A DNA stretch of 64,000 bases from assembly GCA_947650285.1 (NCBI GenBank), contig CANTFL010001315.1, positions 124,001 to 188,000 of the forward strand. Reading direction: 5' to 3'. Positions 10,537 through 20,661 of this stretch are shown one piece after another. The notes under the pieces were generated by a model. The model made no database searches and was not told the DNA's origin. It saw nothing but the letters and a program-made list of their open reading frames with translations. A program made the position numbers and the translations under genes. Each line of letters opens with the position of its first letter. Position 1 is the first letter of the stretch. Source of the DNA: Hyaloperonospora brassicae (Eukaryota; Oomycota; Peronosporomycetes; Peronosporales; Peronosporaceae).

Positions 10537-10786
10537 CACCTGCGACTTCGGAGGTGACGACCTCGAAAGTGATTCAGCTTTGGACCAGTGAGCTGTATCG
10601 GAGACGACGGGGTCTGCCGTATAGTTACTGTATCAACAACAAGAACGACTGCTACACCAGTGCGGCAGCAGTGACTTGACGGCTGACGTGCTGTCTGAAT
10701 AGACGTTCGCTCGACACGTTTTCTACCTCCGTTGCGTCACGGGGGACACGACGATACCGGTGAAGCCAAAGGAGAAGAAGCAGACC

Positions 10787-11451
10787 ATGAAGGACACGAC
10801 GCTGGTAGACGACGGCCAAAGGCTCAGGTTGAGCCCCTCGCCAGCTGTTGATGCTGCAGCGGGATCCGAGGACCCGACGACGGTCGCTCTACCACCACCG
10901 ACATGTACCCAAGTGTCGTTCCGAGAGATGCAGCGGTTGCATGCGATGCGCATGGAGCTCTTCGGGTTCGGAGGATGGCTGACATCTGCGCTTTGCTACG
11001 GTACGTACGTTGACTGGTCACCATCCGTTCACTGCTGTCAAAGCGACGCTAGAGCTATTGGTAATGACGACAATCTGTTGCTATTGCTACTGCTGCTGCT
11101 GCTGCAGTGCTGTTCCTGGTATGGGCGTACGTCCCTGACGCGACGTTGGAGGCCTATGGGTTCACCTACTTCCCGTCCAAACATTGGGCGGTGGCTGTGC
11201 CAGCCATGCTTGTCATGACGTACCTCTTCTCGCTCGTGCTCTACAAAGCTGTCAACCTGCTGTCGACGCCACGGCTTGGGTCGTACGCCACGGTCGTGGA
11301 CACGCACACTGTGGCGCTACCTGAAGGCACGACGTGCTTTGAAGACGACACGGAAGCTACGCCTGGAATCGGGGACATCTCCATCTTTGAAGTCAATCGC
11401 CACTTGTTTGCCGCGACGCGGCAGCAAGCGAAGTACCTCAAGCAGGAGTAG
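10787..11451 (+). CDS. PIGP: PIG-P, subunit of the GPI-GlcNAc transferase
   Basis: PIG-P belongs to the ER complex that adds GlcNAc to phosphatidylinositol, the first step of GPI-anchor synthesis. Exons 10787-11000 and 11108-11451 join in phase 1 to give 185 aa. The PIG-P domain shows a first membrane helix (FGFGGWLTSALCYVLFLVWA), then YVPDATLEAYGFTYFPSKHW and a second helix (AVAVPAMLVMTYLFSLVLYK), then NLLSTPRLGSYATV and the late conserved GIGDISIFEVNRHLF. This parallels the human order FGLYLVWAF..GLTYWPQKYWAVALP..MMSTSPLDS..DISISEVN. The N-terminal 40 residues are polar and unconserved. The intron acceptor is a run of CTG triplets ending in CAG (about 11089-11107), so repeat length may affect splicing. 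A GTG upstream keeps the frame open but ATG 10787 is the likely start. Confidence 0.92.
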
Positions 11452-11498
11452 TCGATAAGGAGCAGTGCAAGACGAGATGGACGTCGACGGAGCCTAAG

Positions 11499-11526
11499 TG
11501 TTCTCTCTCTCTCTTCTCTCTCTCTC
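11499..11526. repeat. CT microsatellite between convergent genes
   Basis: A TCTCTC run interrupted by single bases lies in the 190-bp gap between the PIG-P and COQ6 stop codons. A similar CT tract occurs near 1637. Confidence 0.7.
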
Positions 11527-11641
11527 GCGTTTGGTTAACTTGCTCTCTGTCGTGGACGACAGGAGGGGACGCAGGACACCGACAACGCAGAGCTGTCCGG
11601 TCCACCCATCATTGAACGACTGCCTGCCACGATGCGTCTGT

Positions 11642-13093
11642 CTACAGCCCCATGGCGTACTTCATGATCTGGTTCTTCAGCGGCTCAACAGCATTGAGCG
11701 TGCCCATGCCAACGTTGCGTGCCACAGCTACTGCGTCTGGCGTAGGGCCAAACATCCGCTTGAAGCCGTCCATGGCCAGCTGCATCGTAATGTTCGCCTT
11801 CATCCGCTCGTCCTCGTACTGCTGCAAAAAGTACTCGCTCGAGAGGTTCTCCCCGCTCTTGACACCCTCGACAAGCAGGTCGCTCAGGGCCTGTACGTCA
11901 CTCAGACCAAGGTTCAGCCCTTGGCCCGCCAGCGGATGGATCGTGTGCGCAGAGTCCCCCACGAGCGCAAGGCCAGGCTTGATGTACTTGGTCGCGTGCT
12001 TCAACTTGAGCGGGAACGAGTACCGCTGGCCTACCGCTGCCACCGCTCGGGGCGGCGCAACAAACGGCTCCATCAGCGCCGCGGCCGACATGATGGTACT
12101 TGCCGCATGGTGCACGCCCTTGACCAAGTCCGAGAGCACTGGAAGGCCTGGGAACTCGGGCGGCGGTGGCGTGATGGACGGCGCCGAGAACGCCTCGTTC
12201 AGCCGCGCGACAAACTCGTCCGGCGCGAGCGCCGTGAGCTCTTTGGCCATGTCGGCCGAGCACGACCACACCACCGACGAGTAGCCATCGCGCATGGGCA
12301 GCAGCGCGACTGGCCCCGTGGGGTAAAAGCGCTGCCAGGCCGTTGCGTGCCCGCCGTCCGTCTTGACCGTCGCGACCACTGCCTGTTGGTCATAGTCCCA
12401 GCCCCACGTGCCCAGCGCCGCGAGCGTGCGGACGATCGAGCGCCCGCCATCGGCCGCCACGACAACGTCGGCCTTCAGGCGCTGTCCGTCTTCCAACCCA
12501 ATCTCCGAAAGGCCCGACACGACCGTCGGGCGCTGAAAGTGTTTGACCGTTGCAGGACAATAGAGCGTCAGCGGCACGGCAGCGGCCGTGGCGTCCGTCA
12601 GCTGCTGCATGCGCTCGTGCAGCGCGCGCACCAGTACGCGGTGCTCGACGACGTGCCCGAGGTCGGCGCGATGGACCGCTTGCGCGTCAAAGCGAATGAA
12701 GCCGTCGCCCAGAGCGTCCCACACTTGCATGTCCTTGAACGCCGCGTAGTCGCTGGACGGGATCAGCGCCCACGCGCCCGCAGCCTGCAGCAGCCGCTGA
12801 CTGGCGGGCGTGAGCGTAAACACCCGCGCGTCCGGCGCGTCGGCGAACGGGGACGGCGCAACGGGCTCAATCACAGCCACGCGCTTGGCTCGGAACACGG
12901 GATGGCTCTTGAGCTGACACGCGAGCGCCGAGCCCACGACGCCGCCGCCAACGACCACGACGTCGTAGTGCGGCACGGCTGGATCGAAGCGTGGCGTAGG
13001 GGCAGCCGGAGCTGCCGTGGAGAAGGCGCGGGCGGCGACGGCGCGCGCGCTGTGCGTCGAGAGGCGGCGCGACGCGACGGAGCAGAGCGCCAT
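11642..13093 (-). CDS. COQ6: COQ6, ubiquinone biosynthesis FAD monooxygenase
   Basis: COQ6 hydroxylates the benzoquinone ring (C5) of the ubiquinone precursor inside mitochondria. The gene is a single exon of 483 aa. The N-terminus (MALCSVASRRLSTHSARAVA) is Arg/Ala/Ser-rich without acidic residues, a typical mitochondrial presequence. The FAD-binding dinucleotide fold follows (YDVVVVGGGVVGSALACQL, about 43-61, then VAVIEP). Further family motifs are DARVFTLTPASQRLL, the DG motif VVVAADGGRSIVR, and the second FAD motif GLALVGDSAHTIHPLAGQG followed by NLGLSDVQAL. Length agrees with the family (about 470-480). The high GC content leaves a long open frame of 558 codons antisense to it, which is a shadow. 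It converges with PIG-P. Confidence 0.95.
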   Translation of the reverse strand: MALCSVASRRLSTHSARAVAARAFSTAAPAAPTPRFDPAVPHYDVVVVGGGVVGSALACQLKSHPVFRAKRVAVIEPVAPSPFADAPDARVFTLTPASQRLLQAAGAWALIPSSDYAAFKDMQVWDALGDGFIRFDAQAVHRADLGHVVEHRVLVRALHERMQQLTDATAAAVPLTLYCPATVKHFQRPTVVSGLSEIGLEDGQRLKADVVVAADGGRSIVRTLAALGTWGWDYDQQAVVATVKTDGGHATAWQRFYPTGPVALLPMRDGYSSVVWSCSADMAKELTALAPDEFVARLNEAFSAPSITPPPPEFPGLPVLSDLVKGVHHAASTIMSAAALMEPFVAPPRAVAAVGQRYSFPLKLKHATKYIKPGLALVGDSAHTIHPLAGQGLNLGLSDVQALSDLLVEGVKSGENLSSEYFLQQYEDERMKANITMQLAMDGFKRMFGPTPDAVAVARNVGMGTLNAVEPLKNQIMKYAMGL

Positions 13094-13802
13094 CGAGTTG
13101 AGAACCGATGGCGCGGACGCGCGGCGGTGGGTGGAGCGGTCCGACTAAGTGCGAAGCTGTCGCACGTGCGGTGAAGCGGCTGTTCGACAGCGCGTCGACG
13201 CCCGCAGCGGTCTGTTTTGGGTTTGTGTTTTTATTGTGTTTTTGCTTTTTGTGTTTTGGTGTGTGGATGGGATTCGGTGGGGCGCGAGACGGCGCGTTCG
13301 ACTAATTGACGGGGTTGGGGTTGGGTGGGGGTCGGTCGGTCGGTCGACGCTTGAGTACGGAGTTTTGGGGGGCTGCGCGACGGTCGTATTGCTCACGTGG
13401 ACTACACACATACGTACGTACGTCTGTACTTACGTCCAAAACGGACGGCCTGTGCTTTCATTACATGAGTTCAGAGGGGCCACACCCGCGCAACACACAT
13501 ACACACACACACGCGGCGACGCCTCATTTGATGTGCCCTCTCTTTGCTGCCGACAACAGTGGCAGGGGGCGATGCCCCCCACATGGGCACATGTCGGCCT
13601 CCCTGTCCTGTTCTGCCCCCTCCCCCCTCCCTCTGCTTACTAAATACCGATGAAATCGTAGACCACACACTTCCTCCACTCGCAGGTCGGCTTGAAACGG
13701 ACTGACGCTGCGCTGCGAACGACGTCCCCGCAACTACTCTGCATCGCTCGTAGCAGCCACACGCGTCGGGTCGTGGCGACGTTACAAAGACGGCCAATGG
13801 AT
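13094..13802. other. Intergenic region with CA microsatellite
   Basis: Upstream of COQ6 and downstream of the minus-strand gene at 13803. It has a T/G-rich stretch (about 13205-13265), a short CA repeat (about 13494-13514) and a C-rich tract near 13611-13632. Plus-strand frames here are low-complexity and not convincing. Confidence 0.5.
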
Positions 13803-15038
13803 CTACACCGCGACGACGGGAGCTGCTTCGGCTGCAATGACTGAACTGCTCGACTCGGTCAGTCGACCAGCACTGGGCGTGGAACTAGCAAACAACTGGG
13901 CACAACTGGGAGGCTTTACGCCGGCCAGCATGCAGTCCGACGAATTCGAGACATCAGACGGCGATGTGCCCATCTCCAGCAAGTCACAGTCGTGTGGCGA
14001 CTCGAACGAGTCAATGGCGTAGGGCAGCTCGTTGTTCTCGTCCGAGCTATCGTCGTCGCCCAAGATGCAGTCCGAAGCGTAGTCAATGCTGAAGTCGTCA
14101 TACGCTCGCATGTTGACAGCGTCGTACGCGTCCATGTTCTCCATTGCAAAGCGTACTTCCGAGTCCACAGCCATATTCCGAGCGCTGCTGCTGCCAAAGA
14201 AAAAGTCGTCGTCGCTGCTGTCGTCCACCAGCATAATGTCGTCCCCATCCTCTGGCTGCAACATACTCGGCTCGTCTTCCTCCATCATCAGCAGTGGTAC
14301 GTCGCCCAAGCCGTACTGGTACATGAGGTCGTACTCATTCGACTCCCATCGCTCGCGATTGATACGGAACGTGTCGTGCTCTACGCGACTCAATACCGAG
14401 ATCGAGTGGCCAGCGTTCTCGAGAATGTCCAGCCGCTCGCCAGGTTCCAAGTACCCCAACTCCATGTACTCCTGCCGGCCGACCCGCTGCTCGACACGCT
14501 CACTCTCGTACGTATCAACAAGCCGCTTCGTCCGCCGTCGGACGTCCACCGACATGCCAAGCTGCAGTAGCAATACAGCACAACAAATACACACGCACAC
14601 AACCAGTCAGCGAGTCCGTCCGTCCTCCTCCGTCCGTTCGTAGCTGCTCGTTCATATAATTCGCAGTCTACACCCTCTTCCTCATCACACACGTACCGGT
14701 ACACCTTCCGACGAGACCGCTGCGGTCCACATCGTGGGCTCAAACTCCACGACTTCGGCCACGTTGAACCGCACGCGTTTCCTCACTGGCTCTTGAACAT
14801 CCACAGCCCCCGCAATGTCCATCTGCTGCTGTTGCTGCTGCTGCTCTTCCACTGCACCTGTTCTCGTCTCGCCGTCTTCCAGCAGACGGCAACACTCGAC
14901 GTCCCTCTTCCCATCTGCTTCTGCTTCTTCACGCTGCGGCTCACGCTGCGGCTCTCCACTGCACTTGTGCTTCAACGTCACGACAGCTTCGAGCGCGTAC
15001 GTACATACCGCCGACACTTCGGCAGGACGACGTGTCAT
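13803..15038 (-). CDS. Unrecognised acidic protein with RVRF (PP1-docking-like) motif
   Basis: Two exons, 15038-14697 and 14561-13803, joined in phase 0 (donor GTACGT, acceptor CAG), give 366 aa. The family is not recognised. Exon 1 ends with a strongly coding segment, VRKRVRFNVAEVVEFEPTMW, followed by TAAVSSEGVP, which continues across the splice into LGMSVDVRRRTKRLVDTYES and GRQEYMELGYLEPGERLDIL. KRVRF fits the RVxF consensus by which many proteins dock on phosphatase PP1; that role is inference. A polyglutamine run of 7 sits near residue 70. The C-terminal half is rich in Asp, Glu and Ser (DDSSDDDFFFGSSS). It is probably a regulatory, largely disordered protein. Confidence 0.75.
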
Positions 15039-15674
15039 ACTGTACACAGTATCGTCGTCGTCGTCGTCTTCACTGTAAATCGCCTGTTTGCGGTCCGCGC
15101 AGCTGCTGCCGCTGCTGCAATGCAGTGTGACAAGACGAGAGCGGACGTGACGTGACGTCGGCCGCGCGAATTGAATTCTGTGTCCTCCTCGAGAACGCCC
15201 AACGCGCGCGACCGCGCGACGGCCAGACAGACCTTACGAAATCCAAGTCGACACCCGTAAGTGCGCCCTAAGTGCGATATCGGCCGGTCGAGCGAGCACA
15301 TCAGGGCATTTCGACCACTCGCAGCGCAGCTTGCGCGAGCACGGACGTCGCGGATTGGCTGGAATTGCCGCGCGAGACAGCCGGGCTCCGCGATACAAAC
15401 AGGAGGTTGGTGCAGCAGTCGTGCGGCACGGGGCGGTCAAGTCGGCTGCCGTTAGAGCGAAGGTCGACCCCTCGTCACAGTGACAATCGCCGGAGCGAAT
15501 CAAGTCGGCCGTAAACAACGGCTTATACGACGGACAATACGGCCCATGTTCGGGTCCTACTACGTCTCCGCCGCCTCGGTGACGTCCGTGAGCCAAAAGT
15601 CGTTGACCCGACGCACACACAATACAGTCATTCGCCAGCGCCGACTCAACCACAGTGCGTCTCGATGGACACGT
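15039..15674. other. Intergenic region
   Basis: About 640 bp between the start of the RVRF protein gene and the METTL9 stop. It contains a GTC/CGT triplet run (about 15051-15070) and a GCTGCTGCC run. ORFs on both strands look like GC-rich shadows. Confidence 0.45.
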
Positions 15675-17005
15675 TCAGGTGCTTCCAGTACCAGTAGCGC
15701 CGCTCGGGCCCACTTCCAGGACAAACACCGCGTCCGAGAGCACGTAATACGGCTGCTGGAGGTCGCCACGGCACAAGTAGGGCACGCGCGAGAACTGGCG
15801 GAGCTTGAAACCTGCCGGCAGCAACACGTTGTGCAAGAGCACGTTGGCTGCTGCCTCGAAGGACGCGTGCTCGGCGCAGCGTCCGCCCTGCATGGGCAGC
15901 TCTTCCGTGGGCGCGAGACGGCGGGTACCTGCTTCGACGAACGCCGAGAACGGCAGGACGACCGCGAGCAAGAAGAGACCCGTCCGTGGATCCAGTAGGT
16001 CGCGAACGGCGCGAAGCATCGTGAGAGGCCGATCAGCGCGGTCCAAGACGTTGAGCATGCTGGATACACACAGACACACACAGAGAGAGCAGCACGTGCA
16101 CAGGGATTCATGATCCAGTTGTTACTCGCAACAACGACTTTGGTGCATCACCCTCAAGTGGAACGAAAGATACGGCGTGTAGACGCACCTGATGATGGTG
16201 TACGGCTTTCGCGACTGCACGATTTCGTGCTGCAAGTCGCATGTTTGGACGCTGTTGTACCCTCGTGCATCCAGGTGGGCGACCATGGGAGCAGAAGCCT
16301 CCGTCGTGGTCACCTCGTCGACAAGCGAAGCTAGCGACGCGGTCACATGGCCGTCTCCGGCTCCAATGTCGAGCAGAGATGTCTTGCAGCCTGCCACAAC
16401 CTGTTGCCTGCGAAACAGTTGCTGGACTTGAGCGCGCGAGAGCACAAACATCTGACCGCCTGGATGGACCGCATACGGAGACAGCAAAGAGCGAGAGAGG
16501 AGGATCATGAGATGGGTATTCACCAAGGTTGTTGTTGTTGTTGCTGTTGTTGCAACCCTGCAACAGGAGGAGCACATTGGTTCGTGCCAGCTCTTGGGCT
16601 CACGTACGCCCGAGCATTCCGTTCGTGTCGGTCAGCGAGTAAAAGAGTCCGAGCAAGCTGGAGCCCAGCGATTCCCATAGACTTCCTGCAGTACATGTCT
16701 GCTGGAGGCATAGCTCTCAGCATGTGCGCTGCTCCGTGTCCCAAGCAGTTAACGTATGGACGTCCACGCACCTCCAAGAACGATTGGGTCTCCTCGTCGC
16801 AGTTTAGCTGCACGAACACCGACTGCAAGACTGGATCGCTGGAACGCAAGTACAGTCGGAACCCGTCACAATGGCAGCAGTGCGTGTGTGTATGGCACAA
16901 GGTGCACCTGTCTTACAGCAGGGACTGGTCCACGTTGTACTCGAGTGTCGGTCCGAAGTTCGGCTGGCGCACACGCTTCGTTGCGTCCCTCACCCACGTC
17001 TTCAT
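15675..17005 (-). CDS. METTL9: METTL9-like protein-histidine methyltransferase
   Basis: METTL9 methylates N-pros of histidine in HxH motifs. Five exons: 17005-16917, 16838-16772, 16698-16608, 16459-16189 and 16059-15675. All are GT-AG with matching phases, 300 aa against about 318 in man. Joined motifs in order are FGPTLEYNVDQSLLDPVLQS, VFVQLNCDEETQSFLE, SLWESLGSSLLGLFYSLTDT followed by NGMLGRGQMFVLS, the SAM-binding motif SLLDIGAGDGHVTASLA, SMLNVLDRADRPLTMLRAVR, LAVVLPFSAFVEAG, and the closing RVPYLCRGDLQQPYYVLSDA followed by VFVLE. These run parallel to human METTL9 (NGFLGRGSMFVFS, LLDLGAGDGEVT, LNLLDRCDQPL, VLPFHPYVE, RLPYLCEGDM..YYVLDDAVFVL). Only 125 bp separate its start from the DBR1 stop. 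Confidence 0.93.
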
Positions 17006-17130
17006 CGCAGCGTTTGCCTATCTCTTCGGCTGATCTTAGAAAAATGCCACGCGAGCTAAACGCAGCGGATATCGACTGTCATGATTGGCATTTCAGAGGT
17101 CTTCGACCGGTACGAGAACGCTGGCAACAT

Positions 17131-18702
17131 TTATTCCACGTCAAGGTCGATCTCGCACGGGTCCGCTCGTGCTGCTATCCCAACAATGTCTGCCACTACT
17201 ACTGCTTGGTCGACGAGTGCTTCGTCCTGCCTGGTACTATCTCCAACGTCCACTGGCGTCGCGTCCAAGTTACCGCCGTCATCGTCGTCATCCAGGCTGA
17301 TCTCATTCGGATCCTCGACAGCCGCTAGAGCTGCGCCGCCGCCCGAAAACGGCGACGTAATAACATGCGGAAGCTTCAGCAGCTCCAACAAAAGGTCCGT
17401 CTGAGGATTGCCCGTCACGGGTACAGATTCCTCTTGCAGCTCGCCGTGGCCAGGTGCGGTCTTTACGAAGTCGGTGATCCATTCGCCTTGTACTTTGTCC
17501 AGCTTCTTTTCAGCCACAAAGTCATCGAGGCGCTGCTTCACCCAAGCAATATCCTTGTCCTCGATCTTCATCTCCTCTTGTGGCACGCGCGGCGCAAACT
17601 TGTTGGCCGAAGCAAGATGGTGTGTCGCGCGCAGGATAGCAAGCCATTCCAAGTCGAACATGACTTTTGGCGGCGACGAGCGCGTAGCAGTCCGACTGGC
17701 CCCAGTTCCTTCGTCGGCGTTACTGGCATCCTGCTTCATGTCTGCGTCTTCGGTATCATTCTTCAGCTCGCGCGTATGTGCAGATCGTAGTGCTGACGGC
17801 ATCAGGTCCAAGATCTGCATGAATTCTCGACGCGGGAGGCACTTGTCAAGCGCCAGAAACTTGGTCGTGGCTGGCTCGGATGGCGGCAATGCAGGCGCCG
17901 TGGCTGGCTCTATCTTCGTCGTCTCATCAGCTTTGCTGCCATCTGCGTCGACCTCACCTCTTGCTTGGCGCGGGTGGACGACAATGGCGGCAAACTTGAC
18001 GTGCAAATGTGCCGCAAACCAGTACTGCGGACGCAGTTGGTACATCAGGTACTCGCCAGCCGGACTGCCCAGCGTATTCGTCATGATCTCTTGCTTGAAA
18101 AACGGTTTGCGACGCAGCAACTGCGACACGTTGCCGTGCTGCTCGATCCCGCGAGGCCAGTCATGCGACAGGAACACGTTCACGGGCGTCTTGTCCACCT
18201 GCTGCAAGTGCGAAAGCTGGAAGACCTCGAGCTCACGGACGTGGTAGACACTGCGCATCGTGTTGTGGTCGAACGGAGGCGCTTCGAAGCGTCCGGCAGT
18301 GTAGTGCTGCTGCTTGTAGATGCCCGAGAGCCCCGCGATCCGCAGTCCAGCGACGTTGATGACGCCGGAGGCCCCGAGATAAAACATGTTTGGAGCTACC
18401 CACCCGCCGTAGAGCAGCTCCTGTAGATACCCAGACGCTTCGTGGTTGCCACCGACAAAGACAGTGAGCACCGGCGCCGTTTTCGCTTGTGTGTAGTATC
18501 GGTGGAAGGCGTGCAGCGCGCGGTACTTGGGCGGACAGGCCAACGTCTCGAGGTCGCGCAGGTTGCGCATGCACTCAAAGTCCCCACAGCACAGCAGCAG
18601 CTCGACGGGACGCGCCGGATCCATCTCATTGACAAAGTTGATCGTCGCGTAGATGTCGTCCAGCAGGCCATGGGCGCAGCCGACAACCGCCACGCGCACC
18701 AT
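17131..18702 (-). CDS. DBR1: RNA lariat debranching enzyme
   Basis: DBR1 cuts the 2'-5' bond of excised intron lariats in the nucleus. It is a single exon of 523 aa from the ATG at 18702; the frame extends slightly further to a GTG. The metallophosphoesterase motifs are complete: VAVVGCAHG (the family has Cys here), LLCCGDFECMRNLRDLE, FVGGNHEASGYLQEL, FLSHDWP and WFAAHLHVKFAA. These supply the metal ligands Cys, His, Asp, Asn and His. A lariat-recognition region is seen around YYTQAKTAPVL and NMFYLGASGV. The DBR1 C-terminal domain includes TKFLALDKCLPRREFMQILD and LEWLAILRATHHLASANKF. The tail ends in an acidic segment (EISLDDDDDGGN). Length fits the family (about 400-550). Confidence 0.95.
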   Translation of the reverse strand: MVRVAVVGCAHGLLDDIYATINFVNEMDPARPVELLLCCGDFECMRNLRDLETLACPPKYRALHAFHRYYTQAKTAPVLTVFVGGNHEASGYLQELLYGGWVAPNMFYLGASGVINVAGLRIAGLSGIYKQQHYTAGRFEAPPFDHNTMRSVYHVRELEVFQLSHLQQVDKTPVNVFLSHDWPRGIEQHGNVSQLLRRKPFFKQEIMTNTLGSPAGEYLMYQLRPQYWFAAHLHVKFAAIVVHPRQARGEVDADGSKADETTKIEPATAPALPPSEPATTKFLALDKCLPRREFMQILDLMPSALRSAHTRELKNDTEDADMKQDASNADEGTGASRTATRSSPPKVMFDLEWLAILRATHHLASANKFAPRVPQEEMKIEDKDIAWVKQRLDDFVAEKKLDKVQGEWITDFVKTAPGHGELQEESVPVTGNPQTDLLLELLKLPHVITSPFSGGGAALAAVEDPNEISLDDDDDGGNLDATPVDVGDSTRQDEALVDQAVVVADIVGIAARADPCEIDLDVE

Positions 18703-19522
18703 TGGAGCTCTTGGCACCGAGCTGAGTTACGACTTGCTCGGCGGTGGAAGTAAGGCGATGAAGTATCGTTGCAAAAGTAGGGCGTAAGTAAGTGCAAGGG
18801 CACGTCCGTTCCGGTGCGTGGCTTAGGGCTGGAATCGAAATACTACTGACTTTGGAACTTTGTACGCGGGAGAAGGCGACAGATGATGGACTTGCTCGGT
18901 TTCGAGCTTGCGACGATGATGATGCTCTATCCACGTGGTGTCCGCATTACCAACGTCCAGGTGGCAAGCGTTTTGAGGCTGAAAATTTGCTCGGATACTT
19001 AAGTGAGTCGGTTTCGCGTCGCCCTCGTTTTTCGCGCCGTCTGCATGCTCTACCATAAACCAGTACGTTGTGGTCCCCCCCCGTCTGTAGGACGGGGAGC
19101 AACCTCGAGGGCTCACTCCTCTTTGTTCATTGGCGTTCGAGACGCCTTTTTCCATCGAATCACAGTCGGTAGAGGCTGCTTTTCTTGAAGTTCAGCGGTC
19201 GCGGGGGTAGGTGCAGGCCCCTGTTGCTGCCAATGAGCATCGAGTCGTTCGCAGCATCTTTTCCCCACAATTAGACAATGGCAATGAACGAAGAAAGGGA
19301 GGGCTCACGAAATCGCTACGAAATACGTCGCTCGTGCTACGAAATCGACGAAATCGCTCCGAAAAGACGTCATTTGACCTCCGAATTAGACTACAAATAA
19401 CGCCCCACCCCGCGGCGTCGTCTCCTTGAAGCTCATAGTGCAATTTGCCAACTCTCACCCACGAGCGCCACCCACAGAGTCACTAACAACTTCTGTCGCG
19501 TCACCAAATCCCATTGCGTCCC
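18703..19522. other. Divergent intergenic region with short GAAATCG-type repeats
   Basis: About 820 bp between DBR1 (minus) and the PAM2 protein (plus). It holds a small cluster of GAAATCG/CGAAAT repeats (about 19307-19366) and a C-run near 19075-19081. It presumably contains both promoters. No ORF convinces me. Confidence 0.45.
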
Positions 19523-20020
19523 ATGGTGTCGTCCCCCCTCTTCCTGTCGTCGCTCGACGCGCTGGCGCCCCCTTTCTACCCGTCCACGTCGTGGGCCCCA
19601 GCGAGCACCGACAACGCCACCGACAACAACGACAACACCGACGACGACTACAACTGGGGCCGTCCGCAGTCGCCGGGCAAAAGCGACGCCGTGTCTGTCC
19701 TCGAGGTGCCGGACGAAGAGCTGTTTGATCCGTCGTTCTACCCGCTCTCGGAGACGGAGATGCAGGAGCTCGCGCAGGTGGACGAAGTGAACGCGATCCT
19801 GGCCGAGCTCGGGCTGCTGGAGAGCCACCAGGAGCTGCAGTGTCAACGGAGCGACAAGACGCCTTCCGGTCGCTGCGCAGACGCGGACGTGGACGCAGAG
19901 ATGTACCGCTGGATGGCCGCAACGGCGGACGGCGAGCGCTACGCAGTGCCGGAGCAGACTGCGTGCCACGTGGAGCGCACCGGGCAGTCGACGCGGCACC
20001 AGCCGCGATCGGTCAAATAG
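19523..20020 (+). CDS. Small acidic protein with a PAM2 motif, possible poly(A)-binding-protein partner
   Basis: A 165-aa ORF starts MVSSPLFLSSLDALAPPFYP. Residues 10-20 (LDALAPPFYP) fit the PAM2 consensus L-N/D-x-x-A-x-x-F-x-P, the peptide that binds the MLLE domain of poly(A)-binding protein. A second block, VPDEELFDPSFYPLSETEMQ followed by ELAQVDEVNAILAELGLLE, is acidic and helical. A PAM2 motif followed by an acidic aromatic block resembles the layout of plant CID/ERD15 proteins and animal PAIP2, but the sequence is not otherwise alike. The rest is Asn/Asp-rich and polar. The start is the first ATG; upstream only a TTG keeps the frame. The PABP link is inference from one motif. Confidence 0.6.
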   Translation: MVSSPLFLSSLDALAPPFYPSTSWAPASTDNATDNNDNTDDDYNWGRPQSPGKSDAVSVLEVPDEELFDPSFYPLSETEMQELAQVDEVNAILAELGLLESHQELQCQRSDKTPSGRCADADVDAEMYRWMAATADGERYAVPEQTACHVERTGQSTRHQPRSVK

Positions 20021-20661
20021 AGCGCCTGCACGTCGATCGACTCGATGTGTGGCCGCATCTGTTGGACGCACTGGTGTGTGCGTGTGTGGGTGTGGATGTG
20101 TGTGTGCTGACGCGACGCGCGCGCCATTCGACTCGACCGAAAGAGAGCGAGGGAGCGAGAGCGAGAGAGAGAAAAGAGACGAAACAACAAGGACGAGCCA
20201 GGGAGTGAGCGCTGGAGCTGCTGGCGACCCTTGAGACAAACAACAACCGCAGACAACTCGGGGCGACGGACAGGTAGGAAGGAAAAACAATCGGTACAGT
20301 CGCACTAGGGAGGACGGCGCACAGTGTGGTGTCGACGAGAGAAGAGAGAGAACGAACGGAAGACGCGAAGACGATCAATGAGCGCGAGGGACACGACGAA
20401 GGAATAAAGGGGGAGCGTCTGGACCCCTACGGATGACAGTTGATGGAAGACTGGTCACGTGGGAGCGAGAAGCTCCGGAGGATATATCGGTCGGTCTCGC
20501 GGCGTCTCCGGGACTGCAGGTAGCGCTCACTGTACATCATCGATCGGGCCGTACTCGTGTACACTTATCGAGAGAGAGAAAAAACGTAACACAATGTACG
20601 ATGGAGCAACAGTTGGCCACCTTTGCAAAAGCGCAGTATCTGTTTGTGTATTTGTTTGTTG
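20021..20661. other. Intergenic region, GA- and GT-rich
   Basis: It contains a GT-rich tract (about 20070-20107) and a GAGAGA-rich tract (about 20141-20176) downstream of the PAM2 gene. The long minus-strand frame covering it is low-complexity and antisense to the PAM2 gene, so I do not call it. Confidence 0.45.

Noticed and set aside
11498..13174. A 558-codon plus-strand ORF opposite COQ6
   Set aside because: An Arg/His-rich shadow of a GC-rich gene with no recognisable domain. Unlike the gypsy antisense ORF it has no support from a second copy or from a gene-free interval.
19433..20305. A long minus-strand ORF opposite the PAM2 gene
   Set aside because: Low complexity, begins at a non-ATG codon, and mirrors microsatellite tracts; the plus-strand ORF has better composition.
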